Source: Methylotuvimicrobium sp. KM2
Lineage (GTDB): Bacteria > Pseudomonadota > Gammaproteobacteria > Methylococcales > Methylomonadaceae
Direction: 5' to 3'
Assembly: GCF_038051925.1 (NCBI RefSeq)
Contig: NZ_CP150634.1
Coordinates: 496,001 to 560,000, forward strand
DNA: 64,000 nt
The translations under genes were made by a program, and so were the position numbers. The notes beneath the pieces are model-generated. The model did no database searches. It worked only from the letters and a program-made list of their open reading frames with translations, and had not been told where the DNA came from. This document shows, one piece after another, positions 8,009 to 16,501 of this stretch. Every line of letters begins with the position of its first letter. Position 1 is the stretch's first letter.

Positions 8009-11000
8009 ATGTCTTTCCAAAAACCGGTTTGGAGTCAGCTGCCTAAATTGGCCGCTAAATTAGCCGCCTTTGACCAAGCGCCCGTCGCTAATTTATGGGT
8101 CGACGCATCAGGTGCTATCGGCTATGCCAATGAACGTTTTTTACAGACTTTCGGTTACGGTGATGACGAATTAAACGGTATATCATTGGATCGTTTAATT
8201 CCGTCGCTCGATGTCGATCAATGGCGGGAAGAGTGGTGGCCGCTTATCGGGAAGGATCGCTATCTTCCGGTTTTTCCTTTGTCTTGGCGACACAGCAGAG
8301 GGATTCGCATGGAATATACCGCGTCGGTGTCCCAAGTCGAGGTTTCCGGTTTGAGTTTTGCGGCATTTCATTTATGGCCCAAATCCTTACAGCAAAGCAA
8401 TAGCGCTAAATTAGCTCAAAGCGATGTGTTAAGTGTTTTGCAATGTTTGGGTGAAAGTGTTTGCTTGCTGGATGATTTGGGTGTGATTCGTTTTGCTAAT
8501 CCGGCGTTATGTAAGTTGGTCGGCGGTTCTGAAGCGGATCTGATTGATGTTCCTCTTCTTGAAATCGTATCGCCGGCAAAGTCGCATTTAACCAGGGTTT
8601 GGGATGTGTTACGGAAAAAAAAGTCCGAAACCGAATGCGAATTTGAAAATCTAGTCGGAAATTCGCTGCATGTGCGTATGACATCGGTACCCTTGCAAGC
8701 GAATGAGCAAGGTTTAGCTAGTTATTTGGTCAGTTTTGTCGACATTACCGAACAAATTAAAGTAGCTCGTCAGTTGGAGGCTCAAAATGCCAGCTACGAG
8801 CGCTTGGCATCCAATGTACCCGGGTTCATTTATAAATTTCGGATGACGCCGGAGGGCGTTTTTTCGTTTCCTTATGCAAGCCGAGGTTGTAAAGAAATAT
8901 TCGGCGTCGAGCCGGCCGCTGTCGCAAATGACGCCACTCCTATTGTACATACGATACATCCGGACGATCTGCCCGGATTTCAAAGTAGCGTTTTGGATTC
9001 CGCGATTCATTTATCCCCTTGGAATTTCGAAGCACGCCAGATGACGGCTAACGGCGAATGGAAATGGTTTCATGCCGCTTCCAGACCGCATTTACAGGAT
9101 AACGGAGATATTATCTGGGAAGGCTTGGTCATGGATGTGACTGCCCGCAAGCGATCCGAGGAAGAATTGGCCAAGGCAAAACTAGCTGCAGAAGTTTCTG
9201 CAAAAGCGAAGGCCGAATTTTTGGCGAATATGAGCCATGAAATCCGGACGCCGCTCAATGCGATCATCGGTCTGAATCGCCTGGTGCTTAAGTCGGAACT
9301 GAATGAAGTGCAACGGGATTATTTGCACAAAGTTCAGCTATCTTCGGAAAATCTGCTCGGCATTATCAATAATATTTTGGACTTTTCCAAAATCGAATCG
9401 GGTAAGCTCGATGTCGAGCATGTCGAATTCAATTTGGATGCGGTATTGGAAAATATCGGCTCGATGCTAGAGCCGGTCGCGGCTGAGAAACATTTGGATT
9501 TATTAATCGATCGCGGCCTGGGCGTGCCATTATGCATGATCGGCGATTCGTTGCGCTTGATTCAAGTGCTGACCAATTTGTGCAGCAATGCCATAAAGTT
9601 TACCGAACAAGGCGAAGTCGTCATTTCGGTCAAAACCGAAGGAGACGATCAATTGCGCTTTAGCGTCAAGGATACCGGAATCGGCTTATCCGAAAAGCAA
9701 AAAAGCCGGATTTTCGATTCGTTCACACAAGCCGATAGTTCGACAACACGCCATTTCGGCGGAACCGGTTTAGGTCTGACGATCAGTAAACACTTGGTCG
9801 AAATGATGGGGGGAGAGCTCGGTGTCGACAGCGCCGAAGGCGCCGGAAGCGAGTTTTATTTTACACTGCCGCTGAATGTCGTTCCCGATAGTAAGCCCGT
9901 TGATCATATTCCGGCCGAATTGGAAGGTTGGCATGTATTGTTGATTTGCGAAAATGAAACAGCCTGCGGGATATTCGAAACGATGCTGCGCGATCTGCGT
10001 TTTAATGTGACCCTGTGTTCTCTCGGAAAAATGAAATTACAGGACATATTGCGGGAACATCAAGATTCCGAGCAGTCCGCGCTGGAATTGGTTTTGCTGG
10101 ATTGGAAAATGAGTGACGCCGATAAGGCGGATATTCTTAAAGCTTTGGAAACGAGTGCGTTCGGAAAAAAGACACCGATCATCATCAATGTTTCGTCGCT
10201 CGAAGCCGAGAGTATCAAGAAGGTATCGGGACAATTCCCCAATATTACGCTGATGAATAAACCGAGCACGCCGTCTTGTCTGATGGATGCGATCTTAAAT
10301 GCTTGCGGAAAGGAAGCATTGATTGAAAACCTTAAAAACCGCCATGAGACGGCAAACGCACTATTTTACGAAACAGCGGTACGAGGGATTCGAGTATTGA
10401 TTGTCGAGGACAACGAAATCAATCAGGAGGTTGTGCGCAAAACGTTGGAAAGTGCCGGTGTTGTCGTTGATATTGTCAACAATGGATTGGAAGCGGTAAA
10501 CCGACTTCGGCAAACTGCCGACGAGCCGAGTTATAATGCCGTGCTGATGGATTTGCAGATGCCGGAGATGGACGGTTATGAAGCGACGACGATTCTCCGC
10601 AAGGATTCGCGTTTCGATAAATTGCCCATTATAGCGATGACGGCGCATACCATCGAATCGGACCGGCAACAATGTTTGGCGACCGGTATGCAAGATCATA
10701 TCGGTAAGCCGATCGATCCTGAACAGTTATTTTCGAAACTGGCCCGATGGACAGTATTGAGCGGGGATCACGAGTCCCCCGTATTGCCTGAAAACCAGGC
10801 CCCGACAATGAAGTCGAGTCAATGCTTGCCTGGGCTGGCATCTCTTGAGACCGTTAATGTCCAATCGGCCTTGCGTTTATTGCAGGACGACGAGTCTCTA
10901 TTAATCAAACTCTTGCTTAAATTCGCAGACGAACAAGGTAGCGCAGCGGATTCGATCGCGGGCATGTTAGCCGAAGAAAAACCGGAAAATGCAGCCGATA

Positions 11001-11455
11001 AAGCGCATCTTATTAAAGGCGTTGCCGGCAATCTCCATATTTTGAAGGTCTTCGAGACCGCGGCTCAATTAGAATCCGAGCTGCGGCAGTCGGACGCGTC
11101 AATGGTTGCTGAAGCACTCTCTAATTTTGCTTACGAAATGAATCGATTTGTCGAGGAAATGGACGGTTGGCGACAGCTAAGCGATACTCCAGGTCTCGTA
11201 GAAGAGTCGCGGAATTGTTCGGAAATGACAACCGGGGGCGTCAATGAAACCGTGGCATTGTGCGAGCGTTTGATCGATTTTCTGGAAGCGAATAATTGGC
11301 AGGCCGAAGATTGTCTGGAGGAGCTGGAACGCCGGATGAGCGGCGGATATGCTCAAGAATTGGCAATAATAAAAAATTATTTAATGGATCTTGATTTTGC
11401 CGTAGCTGCCGATTGCGTTAAAGAATTGAGGGACCGTTTACGCACGTCGGTTTGA
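8009..11455 (+). CDS. Soluble hybrid sensor histidine kinase (PAS-PAS-PAS-HisKA-HATPase-REC-REC-Hpt)
   Basis: 1148 residues with no membrane segment, so a cytoplasmic sensor. Order: PAS 1 (about 18-125), PAS 2 (about 140-250), PAS 3 with a PAC tail (about 265-385, GEWKWFHAASRP), a short coiled coil, HisKA with the phospho-His in NMSHEIRTPLNAIIG (H410), HATPase (N box NLCSNAIKF, then DTGIGL and GGTGLGL), a partly degenerate receiver (about 640-770, LLDWKMS), a good receiver (about 795-915, VLMDLQMPEMDG, acceptor D848) and an Hpt domain (AHLIKGVAGN, H1000). The last ~100 residues resemble no clear domain. This is a full phosphorelay in one chain. The diguanylate cyclase gene 59 bp downstream is the obvious output partner. 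The input signal is not evident. Confidence 0.93.
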   Translation: MSFQKPVWSQLPKLAAKLAAFDQAPVANLWVDASGAIGYANERFLQTFGYGDDELNGISLDRLIPSLDVDQWREEWWPLIGKDRYLPVFPLSWRHSRGIRMEYTASVSQVEVSGLSFAAFHLWPKSLQQSNSAKLAQSDVLSVLQCLGESVCLLDDLGVIRFANPALCKLVGGSEADLIDVPLLEIVSPAKSHLTRVWDVLRKKKSETECEFENLVGNSLHVRMTSVPLQANEQGLASYLVSFVDITEQIKVARQLEAQNASYERLASNVPGFIYKFRMTPEGVFSFPYASRGCKEIFGVEPAAVANDATPIVHTIHPDDLPGFQSSVLDSAIHLSPWNFEARQMTANGEWKWFHAASRPHLQDNGDIIWEGLVMDVTARKRSEEELAKAKLAAEVSAKAKAEFLANMSHEIRTPLNAIIGLNRLVLKSELNEVQRDYLHKVQLSSENLLGIINNILDFSKIESGKLDVEHVEFNLDAVLENIGSMLEPVAAEKHLDLLIDRGLGVPLCMIGDSLRLIQVLTNLCSNAIKFTEQGEVVISVKTEGDDQLRFSVKDTGIGLSEKQKSRIFDSFTQADSSTTRHFGGTGLGLTISKHLVEMMGGELGVDSAEGAGSEFYFTLPLNVVPDSKPVDHIPAELEGWHVLLICENETACGIFETMLRDLRFNVTLCSLGKMKLQDILREHQDSEQSALELVLLDWKMSDADKADILKALETSAFGKKTPIIINVSSLEAESIKKVSGQFPNITLMNKPSTPSCLMDAILNACGKEALIENLKNRHETANALFYETAVRGIRVLIVEDNEINQEVVRKTLESAGVVVDIVNNGLEAVNRLRQTADEPSYNAVLMDLQMPEMDGYEATTILRKDSRFDKLPIIAMTAHTIESDRQQCLATGMQDHIGKPIDPEQLFSKLARWTVLSGDHESPVLPENQAPTMKSSQCLPGLASLETVNVQSALRLLQDDESLLIKLLLKFADEQGSAADSIAGMLAEEKPENAADKAHLIKGVAGNLHILKVFETAAQLESELRQSDASMVAEALSNFAYEMNRFVEEMDGWRQLSDTPGLVEESRNCSEMTTGGVNETVALCERLIDFLEANNWQAEDCLEELERRMSGGYAQELAIIKNYLMDLDFAVAADCVKELRDRLRTSV

Positions 11456-11514
11456 ATTTAACGCTAATGACGCATTCACAATCCTGAGCAGCCCAATTCT
11501 AAAAAGGTAAAACC

Positions 11515-12459
11515 ATGACCGAGCCCGACGCCATGCAAACGATATTGATCATCGACGATGCCAAGGAAAATATTGTCGTACTTTCAAGGCTATTGAAATC
11601 GCAGGCCAATATTATTTTTGCGTTAAGCGGCGAAGAAGGTTTGAAAATAGCAGGCACGAGTTTGCCCGATTTGATTTTGCTGGATATTTCGATGCCAGGG
11701 CTCAACGGTTTCGAAGTGTTGGAGCATTTAAGGCAATCTCAAGCCACAGCTGACATTCCGGTTATTTTTATTACCGGTATTCCCGATGCCGAAACCGAGG
11801 AAAAAGGTTTGAATCTCGGTGCTGTCGATTACATTACCAAGCCCTTTTCCTCGGCCGTAGTCAAGGCAAGGGTTAGGCATCAATTAAAATTGCAACGATT
11901 GACGACGGCATTGAAAGAAGCCAATACCCGCCTGACACAACTAGCGATGAGCGATCCATTAACCGGCGCGTATAATCGGCGTTATTTTCTGGACGCGCTC
12001 AAGAAAGAGCTCGAACGCGTGCAAAGATATCGGCATCCCAGTATTTTGATGGTATTCGATATCGATCGATTCAAAAGCATTAACGATAACTATGGGCACG
12101 ACATCGGCGATAAAGTAATCATAGAAATGGTCAAAGTCAGTACGACGATACTTCGAAAAAACGATACTTTCAGCCGTTTCGGCGGGGAGGAGTTTACGAT
12201 TTTGTTGCCGGAAACGCCATTGGCCGAAGCCTCGCAAATCGCGAACCGCTTATGCATGCAAATTGCCCGGACAACAATCGAATCCGGCAATCAAGCTCTT
12301 TCGTTTACGGTCAGTTGCGGCGTGACTCAATTGCGCTATGACGATCAGTCTCCGGATTCGATAATAAAAAGAGCCGATGTCGCCCTCTATCAAGCCAAAC
12401 AAAGCGGTCGCAACCAAGTGGTCATTGCCGATGATACAGAGCCTTCGGTATCGAATTGA
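11515..12459 (+). CDS. Response regulator with GGDEF domain (diguanylate cyclase)
   Basis: 314 residues: receiver domain (about 9-125) with LIIDDAKEN, phospho-acceptor D57 in LLDISMPG and the conserved Lys in YITKPF, a short helical linker, and a GGDEF domain (about 145-305). The signature reads GGEEF at residues 223-227, an active form. An inhibitory I-site R-K-N-D lies five residues before it, so product feedback is expected. DPLTGAYNRR, FDIDRFK and NDNYGHDIGD are intact. It makes c-di-GMP from two GTP when phosphorylated, probably by the upstream hybrid kinase. A PilZ-bearing pilus ATPase at 45868 is a possible downstream reader within this same window; that link is inference. Confidence 0.95.
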   Translation: MTEPDAMQTILIIDDAKENIVVLSRLLKSQANIIFALSGEEGLKIAGTSLPDLILLDISMPGLNGFEVLEHLRQSQATADIPVIFITGIPDAETEEKGLNLGAVDYITKPFSSAVVKARVRHQLKLQRLTTALKEANTRLTQLAMSDPLTGAYNRRYFLDALKKELERVQRYRHPSILMVFDIDRFKSINDNYGHDIGDKVIIEMVKVSTTILRKNDTFSRFGGEEFTILLPETPLAEASQIANRLCMQIARTTIESGNQALSFTVSCGVTQLRYDDQSPDSIIKRADVALYQAKQSGRNQVVIADDTEPSVSN

Positions 12460-12579
12460 TCGTCTAATGTAATGAAAGAATGGATATGGCTAATTGGAGC
12501 GCTGCCTAACGCCTTTTGGGCTATATGTTTATAATCCCAGACCGGTAGACATCATCATAATAATAACAAAGGGGGTAAG

Positions 12580-13629
12580 ATGAGTTTACGAGTTGGTATT
12601 GTCGGTCTCGGTCGTATAGGTCGAGGCATGCTGCGTGCAAATTACGCCGAACTGGCCTCCGGGCGTTTCGATATCCAAGTCATGTGCGACGTGATGTCGG
12701 TGGATCAGGTTGCTTACCTATTATCGCACGATAGTACTTACGGCAATCCTCCCTTTAGTTTAGACTGCGACGGTAATAACTTGATCGTCTCCGGTAAGAC
12801 GATACATTACCAACGAGTCGATAGACGCCGTGCTTCGCCGGATGAAGACAGCTTCGGCCATCTGCGTAAGTACGAGCTCGATGTATTGTTCGATGCGACC
12901 GGTACCGCCACAATTGAAGATTTGCGATCGATCATCAAACATAAAGTCGCCAAAAAAGTCGTTTGTACCACTAATATACCCGGTTGCGATTTGAGCATGG
13001 TATACGGCGTCAACGACAATCAATACGACCCGGAGCGTCATCATGTCATTTCGGCGAGTACTTGTACCGGCAATGCGTTAGTGCCGTTGTTTTCGATTCT
13101 GGAAAAACATATAGGCATCGATTACGCGAGAATCATCACCATTCATCCCGCCCTATCCGATCAGCGCGTACTCGACGGTTATCATGCGACTTCTCATCTC
13201 GGCAGGTCCAGTGCGGTGTCGATTTTGCCGACCAAGACCAATGTCGCTCATTCGGCTGCGTTGGTGTTGCCTTCTCTTCAGGGTAAGCTCGATTCGCTTT
13301 CCTACCGAATTCCCACCGCAATCGTTTCGGTTATCGATCTGACCGCCAATTTATCGAGAGATACGTCGCGCGAAGAGTGCATGGAGTTGTTCGAACATCA
13401 TGCACGGACCGATATGAAGGGGATAATTCATTGTGACTACGGAGCCTGGGGTCATGAAAAAGCCAGTATCGATTATCTAGGGCTACCGTATTCGGCTGTC
13501 GTGGTAATGAACCATTTGACGCTTAGTAGCGGCCGGCACTTGGGGCTTTCGTTGATGCACGATAATGAATTGGCCTATTGTTCGCGCGTGATTGACGTAT
13601 TAGGCGTGTTGAACCGTGGCGGTCTTTGA
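12580..13629 (+). CDS. Atypical glyceraldehyde-3-phosphate dehydrogenase-like protein
   Basis: 349 residues with a strong ribosome site (GGGGG, 12570s). The Rossmann start VGIVGLGRIGRGMLR is typical of GAPDH. The catalytic Cys is C162 in SASTCTGN, where normal GAPDH reads S-(N/A)-x-S-C-T-T-N; the paired His is H189 in TIHPALSDQRVLDG, exactly 27 residues later as in GAPDH. HLGRSSAVSILPT replaces the usual G-R-x-A-x-x-N-I-I-P. The C-terminal NELAYCSRVID matches the family. It could be a phosphorylating GAPDH paralogue, an erythrose-4-phosphate dehydrogenase-like enzyme or one with a different acyl acceptor. It stands alone, between a signalling operon and repeats, so context does not decide. 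The fold is confident, the substrate is not. Confidence 0.8.
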   Translation: MSLRVGIVGLGRIGRGMLRANYAELASGRFDIQVMCDVMSVDQVAYLLSHDSTYGNPPFSLDCDGNNLIVSGKTIHYQRVDRRRASPDEDSFGHLRKYELDVLFDATGTATIEDLRSIIKHKVAKKVVCTTNIPGCDLSMVYGVNDNQYDPERHHVISASTCTGNALVPLFSILEKHIGIDYARIITIHPALSDQRVLDGYHATSHLGRSSAVSILPTKTNVAHSAALVLPSLQGKLDSLSYRIPTAIVSVIDLTANLSRDTSREECMELFEHHARTDMKGIIHCDYGAWGHEKASIDYLGLPYSAVVVMNHLTLSSGRHLGLSLMHDNELAYCSRVIDVLGVLNRGGL

Positions 13630-13803
13630 TATACCCCATCGCAGATCAAAATTCGGCGCCAGGGTGTCCGTCAAAGGACGCCGTGAATACATCCCTGTAG
13701 GCTATGCCAGCTCCATGCTGGCCCCTCACCTAGCGTTAGGTGAGGGGCCGAGCACCCTGGCGCCTCCTCAGGCACTGCCGAAATTTGAAGTGCGAAAGGT
13801 ATA
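13630..13803. repeat. TAT element carrying the CORE motif
   Basis: 174 bp from TATACCC to GGTATA. Left arm GATCAAAATTCGGCGCCAGG and right arm CCTGGCGCC...GCCGAAATTTGAAG are complementary. The middle holds the core at 13676-13703 (GGACGCCGTGAATACATCCC then TGTAGGCT), the dyad CCAGCTCCATGCTGG and the palindrome CCCCTCACCTAGCGTTAGGTGAGGGG. It is nearly identical, in reverse, to 15921-16095. It begins within 2 bp of the GAPDH-like stop. Confidence 0.88.
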
Positions 13804-13926
13804 GATCACGACCGAAGAAAGCCATGACTTGAAGCGATAAGATTGGATTGATCTTAAGAGTCGGGGTATAGTCCAATCTTGATCGACTGATGTAATTGAT
13901 TAACCGAGTAATTTAAAGAGGTTATT

Positions 13927-14193
13927 ATGGGTTTACTACAAGAGTTAAATAAATTTGCCGAGGGTTTGGAGCAATTAAGGGACGAGGTCAAAATTCAACT
14001 CCATTTGGCAAGCTTGGAATCCAAGCAGGAATGGGAGCGGGCCGAAAAGCAAAGAGATCATTTTTTAGCCGAGCTGAACAAAATTAGCAAGGAAACCAGC
14101 GGGAGTAAGGAAGGATTGATCGAAAAAGCGGAAATAATCGGCGAAGAATTGAAATCTACTTACCAGCGTATTAAAGATAGATTATCCGAGTGA
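13927..14193 (+). CDS. Small coiled-coil protein of unknown function
   Basis: 88 residues, highly charged and helical (MGLLQELNKFAEGLEQLRDE, ending YQRIKDRLSE), with heptad-like leucines and no Cys, signal peptide or membrane segment. A good ribosome site (AAAGAGG) precedes the ATG at 13927, and codon use matches neighbouring genes, so it is probably real. I do not recognise a family. It lies between a TAT element and the convergent RibD-C gene. Its charge pattern suggests a soluble scaffold or stress protein, but no function can be assigned. Confidence 0.6.
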   Translation: MGLLQELNKFAEGLEQLRDEVKIQLHLASLESKQEWERAEKQRDHFLAELNKISKETSGSKEGLIEKAEIIGEELKSTYQRIKDRLSE

Positions 14194-14280
14194 TCAATCA
14201 TAGCCAATGAGCTCTTGAGTTGAGACGCCGGATCGTTGCTTGGCGCGCACTCCGGCGACGGAATTCGGCTAGCAACAAAT

Positions 14281-15135
14281 TTACTTTCCTGAGACATAAG
14301 AATAGGGCAGACTGAATTGGGCAAAAAACTGACCTGCGCCGGCGGGAGAGTCCAATTCCAGGAATAGCGATTCGAGTTTTAGATTTCCTACTTGTCCTAA
14401 TGCGGAACCGGTCAGTAAGGTACGAAAATCATTGCCACCCATCAATTGATGGGTGAGCGTCAGATACAGTCGCGATAATTGTTTGTCCCGAACTACGGTA
14501 TCAAGCATTTTCGGGCCGGCTATCAAATAAATGCTTTTGAGCCCAAGGCTTGCCAATATATTGAGTAAAGGTGCGCCTTCGACCATCCTGTCAGTGCCGG
14601 CAGATAAAACCGGAAATCCTTGTGCTTGCCAAAAGCGAATTCGTTCCGGCGACGCATTCTTTCCGGTGGCGATATAGACCGTTTGTTTTGTTTCCAGCAA
14701 ACTGCTATGGATGGGGAAGTTCAAGCTGGCGCTAGCAATAACGATTGCAGGCTGCTCGGGTAAACCGTTGATGCGCCGCCATTCGAGCAAATCTTTGTCC
14801 GTGACCTGCAAAATATTGCCTAATCGTTTTTCGCCCAATGCGCGCATGTAGCCCCCATGTGTTATCAGGCAGTCGGCTTGTGCATGCAACTCCATGAATA
14901 AACTGAAATCGGAAGCCGTCGTTAAATGCTTGGGTATAAAAGAAAGGCCTTTATCAATGTCCTCTAGTGCGATACGCCCGTCTAAGCTGGAAAGAAAGTT
15001 AGCATAGACGAAAGGCAACCCCGGACTTCCTAATTCATGGACTCTATGCGTCATATACAAGCCATTAATAGGCTCTTCCAGGGATGGGGCGGGATAAAGA
15101 CGTAAGAGTTTTTTTGTGGAGTCGGTTCGAGTCAT
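14281..15135 (-). CDS. RibD C-terminal domain (reductase-like) protein
   Basis: 284 residues with one RibD_C/dihydrofolate-reductase-like domain. Signatures are FVYANFLSSLDGRIAL, LFMELHAQADCLITHGGY, a long insertion with GKRLGNILQ-like sequence, and LIAGPKMLDTVV near the NADPH-binding strand. In riboflavin synthesis this domain reduces the ribosyl side chain of the pyrimidine intermediate with NADPH. Here it stands without the deaminase half of RibD, so it is either a stand-alone reductase of that pathway or a paralogue with another substrate. No rib gene is nearby. An inverted repeat (TCAAATTTCG at 15191 with CGAAATTTGA at 15255) lies just upstream of its start. Confidence 0.8.
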   Translation of the reverse strand: MTRTDSTKKLLRLYPAPSLEEPINGLYMTHRVHELGSPGLPFVYANFLSSLDGRIALEDIDKGLSFIPKHLTTASDFSLFMELHAQADCLITHGGYMRALGEKRLGNILQVTDKDLLEWRRINGLPEQPAIVIASASLNFPIHSSLLETKQTVYIATGKNASPERIRFWQAQGFPVLSAGTDRMVEGAPLLNILASLGLKSIYLIAGPKMLDTVVRDKQLSRLYLTLTHQLMGGNDFRTLLTGSALGQVGNLKLESLFLELDSPAGAGQFFAQFSLPYSYVSGK

Positions 15136-15190
15136 GATTTACCGTAAGGCTTAATAGCAATTAAGGATTTGGTCATATACTTTTCTCACG

Positions 15191-15335
15191 TCAAATTTCG
15201 GCGCTTCAAGATCTTCTCCCTCCGGGAGAGGGTTGGGATGAGGGGGTAAAAAAACGAAATTTGATGCGCGAACACTATAACTTATTATTCCTCATGACCT
15301 TCATGGTGAAATGCTTTTTCTAAGATAAAAAATAC
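15191..15335. repeat. Inverted repeat and short dispersed repeat upstream of the DUF2956 gene
   Basis: TCAAATTTCG (15191-15200) pairs with CGAAATTTGA (15255-15264), enclosing a second dyad CTCCCTCCGGGAG. It resembles a shortened TAT element. Next, 15284-15327 (CTTCATGGTGAAATGCTTTTT and flanks) recurs at 36070-36112 directly upstream of the DsbD-like gene, so both genes share the same ~45-bp upstream piece. No promoter can be called with confidence. Confidence 0.5.
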
Positions 15336-15340
15336 AGAAC

Positions 15341-15682
15341 ATGGCCAAAAACATTAAGCAAAAGCCGTCTCCGGAAACTCAAGCGGAGGCGCTGAAAATC
15401 GCCAAGTCAACGCAACGTCCCGCTCAAACCAAAGAACAAACGAAGTTGATTGCGCAAGGAATCGAAAAAGGCATCGATCTTTACAAGAAGCAGCAAAAGC
15501 AAAAGGCGAGAGAGTTGAATCGGAAGCTCAAGAAAGTTTCCGGTCAACAATCGGATTCTGCCGAGTCTGAAAATCAGACTATTGTTGAGCGGGTCGTTTA
15601 CCGGCAACACTGGTTGCCTTGGTTATTATTGGTTCTGAGCTGGTTGGGGTGGGGATTTTATTTTTTTATTTTCCAACAGTAG
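15341..15682 (+). CDS. DUF2956 family small membrane protein
   Basis: 113 residues. The N-terminal two-thirds is very basic and helical (SPETQAEALKIAKSTQRP, TKEQTKLIAQGIEKGIDLYK), which I recognise as the DUF2956 pattern of gammaproteobacteria. A C-terminal hydrophobic helix (LPWLLLVLSWLGWGFYFFIF, about 92-111) would anchor it to the inner membrane with the basic part in the cytoplasm. No function is known for the family. It is a single gene in a repeat-rich region; start at the ATG 15341. Confidence 0.78.
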   Translation: MAKNIKQKPSPETQAEALKIAKSTQRPAQTKEQTKLIAQGIEKGIDLYKKQQKQKARELNRKLKKVSGQQSDSAESENQTIVERVVYRQHWLPWLLLVLSWLGWGFYFFIFQQ

Positions 15683-15920
15683 GCGAGCACTCTTGCCAAA
15701 TTGTTAATGCCTGTTTTTCAAGCTGCCACGGTCCTCCGCTTGTCATAATACGCAAATCCCACGCCTATTATTCTAAATTCGACAAGCACTCCACGCAAAT
15801 CACGAAATACACGAAAGTAACCCTGCGGTTACATACTCCCATCTGATCGTAAAAGCGTCTCATTGTCGCCGAACACGAGTTACCGACCCCTCACAAAGCT
15901 CATAGCTACAGGGCTTTATT
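15683..15920. other. Intergenic stretch without recognisable features
   Basis: Between the DUF2956 stop and the TAT element at 15921 I see no gene, and no repeat beyond fragments such as CTCATAGCTACAGGG, which recalls sequence near 37570. Base composition is close to the window mean. Frames here are short and lack ribosome sites. Confidence 0.6.
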
Positions 15921-16095
15921 TATACCCTTCGCACTTCAAATTTCGGCAGTGCCTTAGAAGGCACCGGGGTGCTCGGCCCCTCACCTAACGCTAGGTGAGG
16001 GGCCAGCATGGAGCTGGCATAGAGCCTACAGGGATGTATTCACGGCGTCCTTTGACGGGCACCCCGGTGCCGAATTTTGATCTCCGATAGGTATA
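15921..16095. repeat. TAT element carrying the CORE motif (reverse orientation)
   Basis: 175 bp from TATACCC to GGTATA, almost the exact reverse complement of 13630-13803. The core lies at 16023-16050 on the minus strand. It includes the palindrome CCCCTCACCTAACGCTAGGTGAGGGG and the dyad CCAGCATGGAGCTGG. Arms CACTTCAAATTTCGGCAGTG and GGTGCCGAATTTTGATC are complementary. Confidence 0.88.
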
Positions 16096-16183
16096 TTACG
16101 AAATCCTTAGAAACAAGCACTGCCAAAAAGTTTGTCGCCTTACTGCTGCGTATGCGAAACGCATAAAAGTATCGAATCGATAG

Positions 16184-16217
16184 ATAACTTTAACAATATA
16201 TATATTGTTAAAGTTAT
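16184..16217. promoter_or_regulatory. Perfect 34-bp palindrome upstream of the multicopper oxidase
   Basis: Left half ATAACTTTAACAATATA (16184-16200) and right half TATATTGTTAAAGTTAT (16201-16217) are exact reverse complements with no spacer. It is AT-rich and has no T-run after it, so it does not look like an intrinsic terminator. It lies ~285 bp upstream of the multicopper oxidase start. It could be an operator for a dimeric or tetrameric regulator or a cruciform site. No matching second copy is seen in the window. Confidence 0.5.
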
Positions 16218-16330
16218 ATTATTGTGCCATAGTGACCCTGCCTTGCGACTTTCATAAATCGAATATCCGGTTAATAGCCACTTTTTCACTCGATTGCCGG
16301 ATGCTTCGGTTAATGGAAATCGCAGGCTTC

Positions 16331-16379
16331 GATATCGGGGATTTCGGAAAGCGAACGTTTGCTTTCCGATTGTGATATC
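16331..16379. promoter_or_regulatory. Nested inverted repeat upstream of the multicopper oxidase
   Basis: CGGAAAGC (16345-16352) pairs with GCTTTCCG (16361-16368) around an 8-base loop, and both are flanked by GATATC (16331-16336 and 16374-16379). Together they form a hairpin or dyad ~125 bp upstream of the multicopper oxidase gene. Its position fits a regulatory site or the base of the 5' leader. No consensus is recognised. Confidence 0.35.
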
Positions 16380-16501
16380 GACCAAGGTGCCGAAGACTGA
16401 AAATTAATAAGCGCTAATGCTTAGGCTAAGCGGCTTGTTTCTTATTTATTATGCAAAACAACAAGTCTTCGGTAACGTTTTAACTCAATGAGGCAATCGA
16501 T

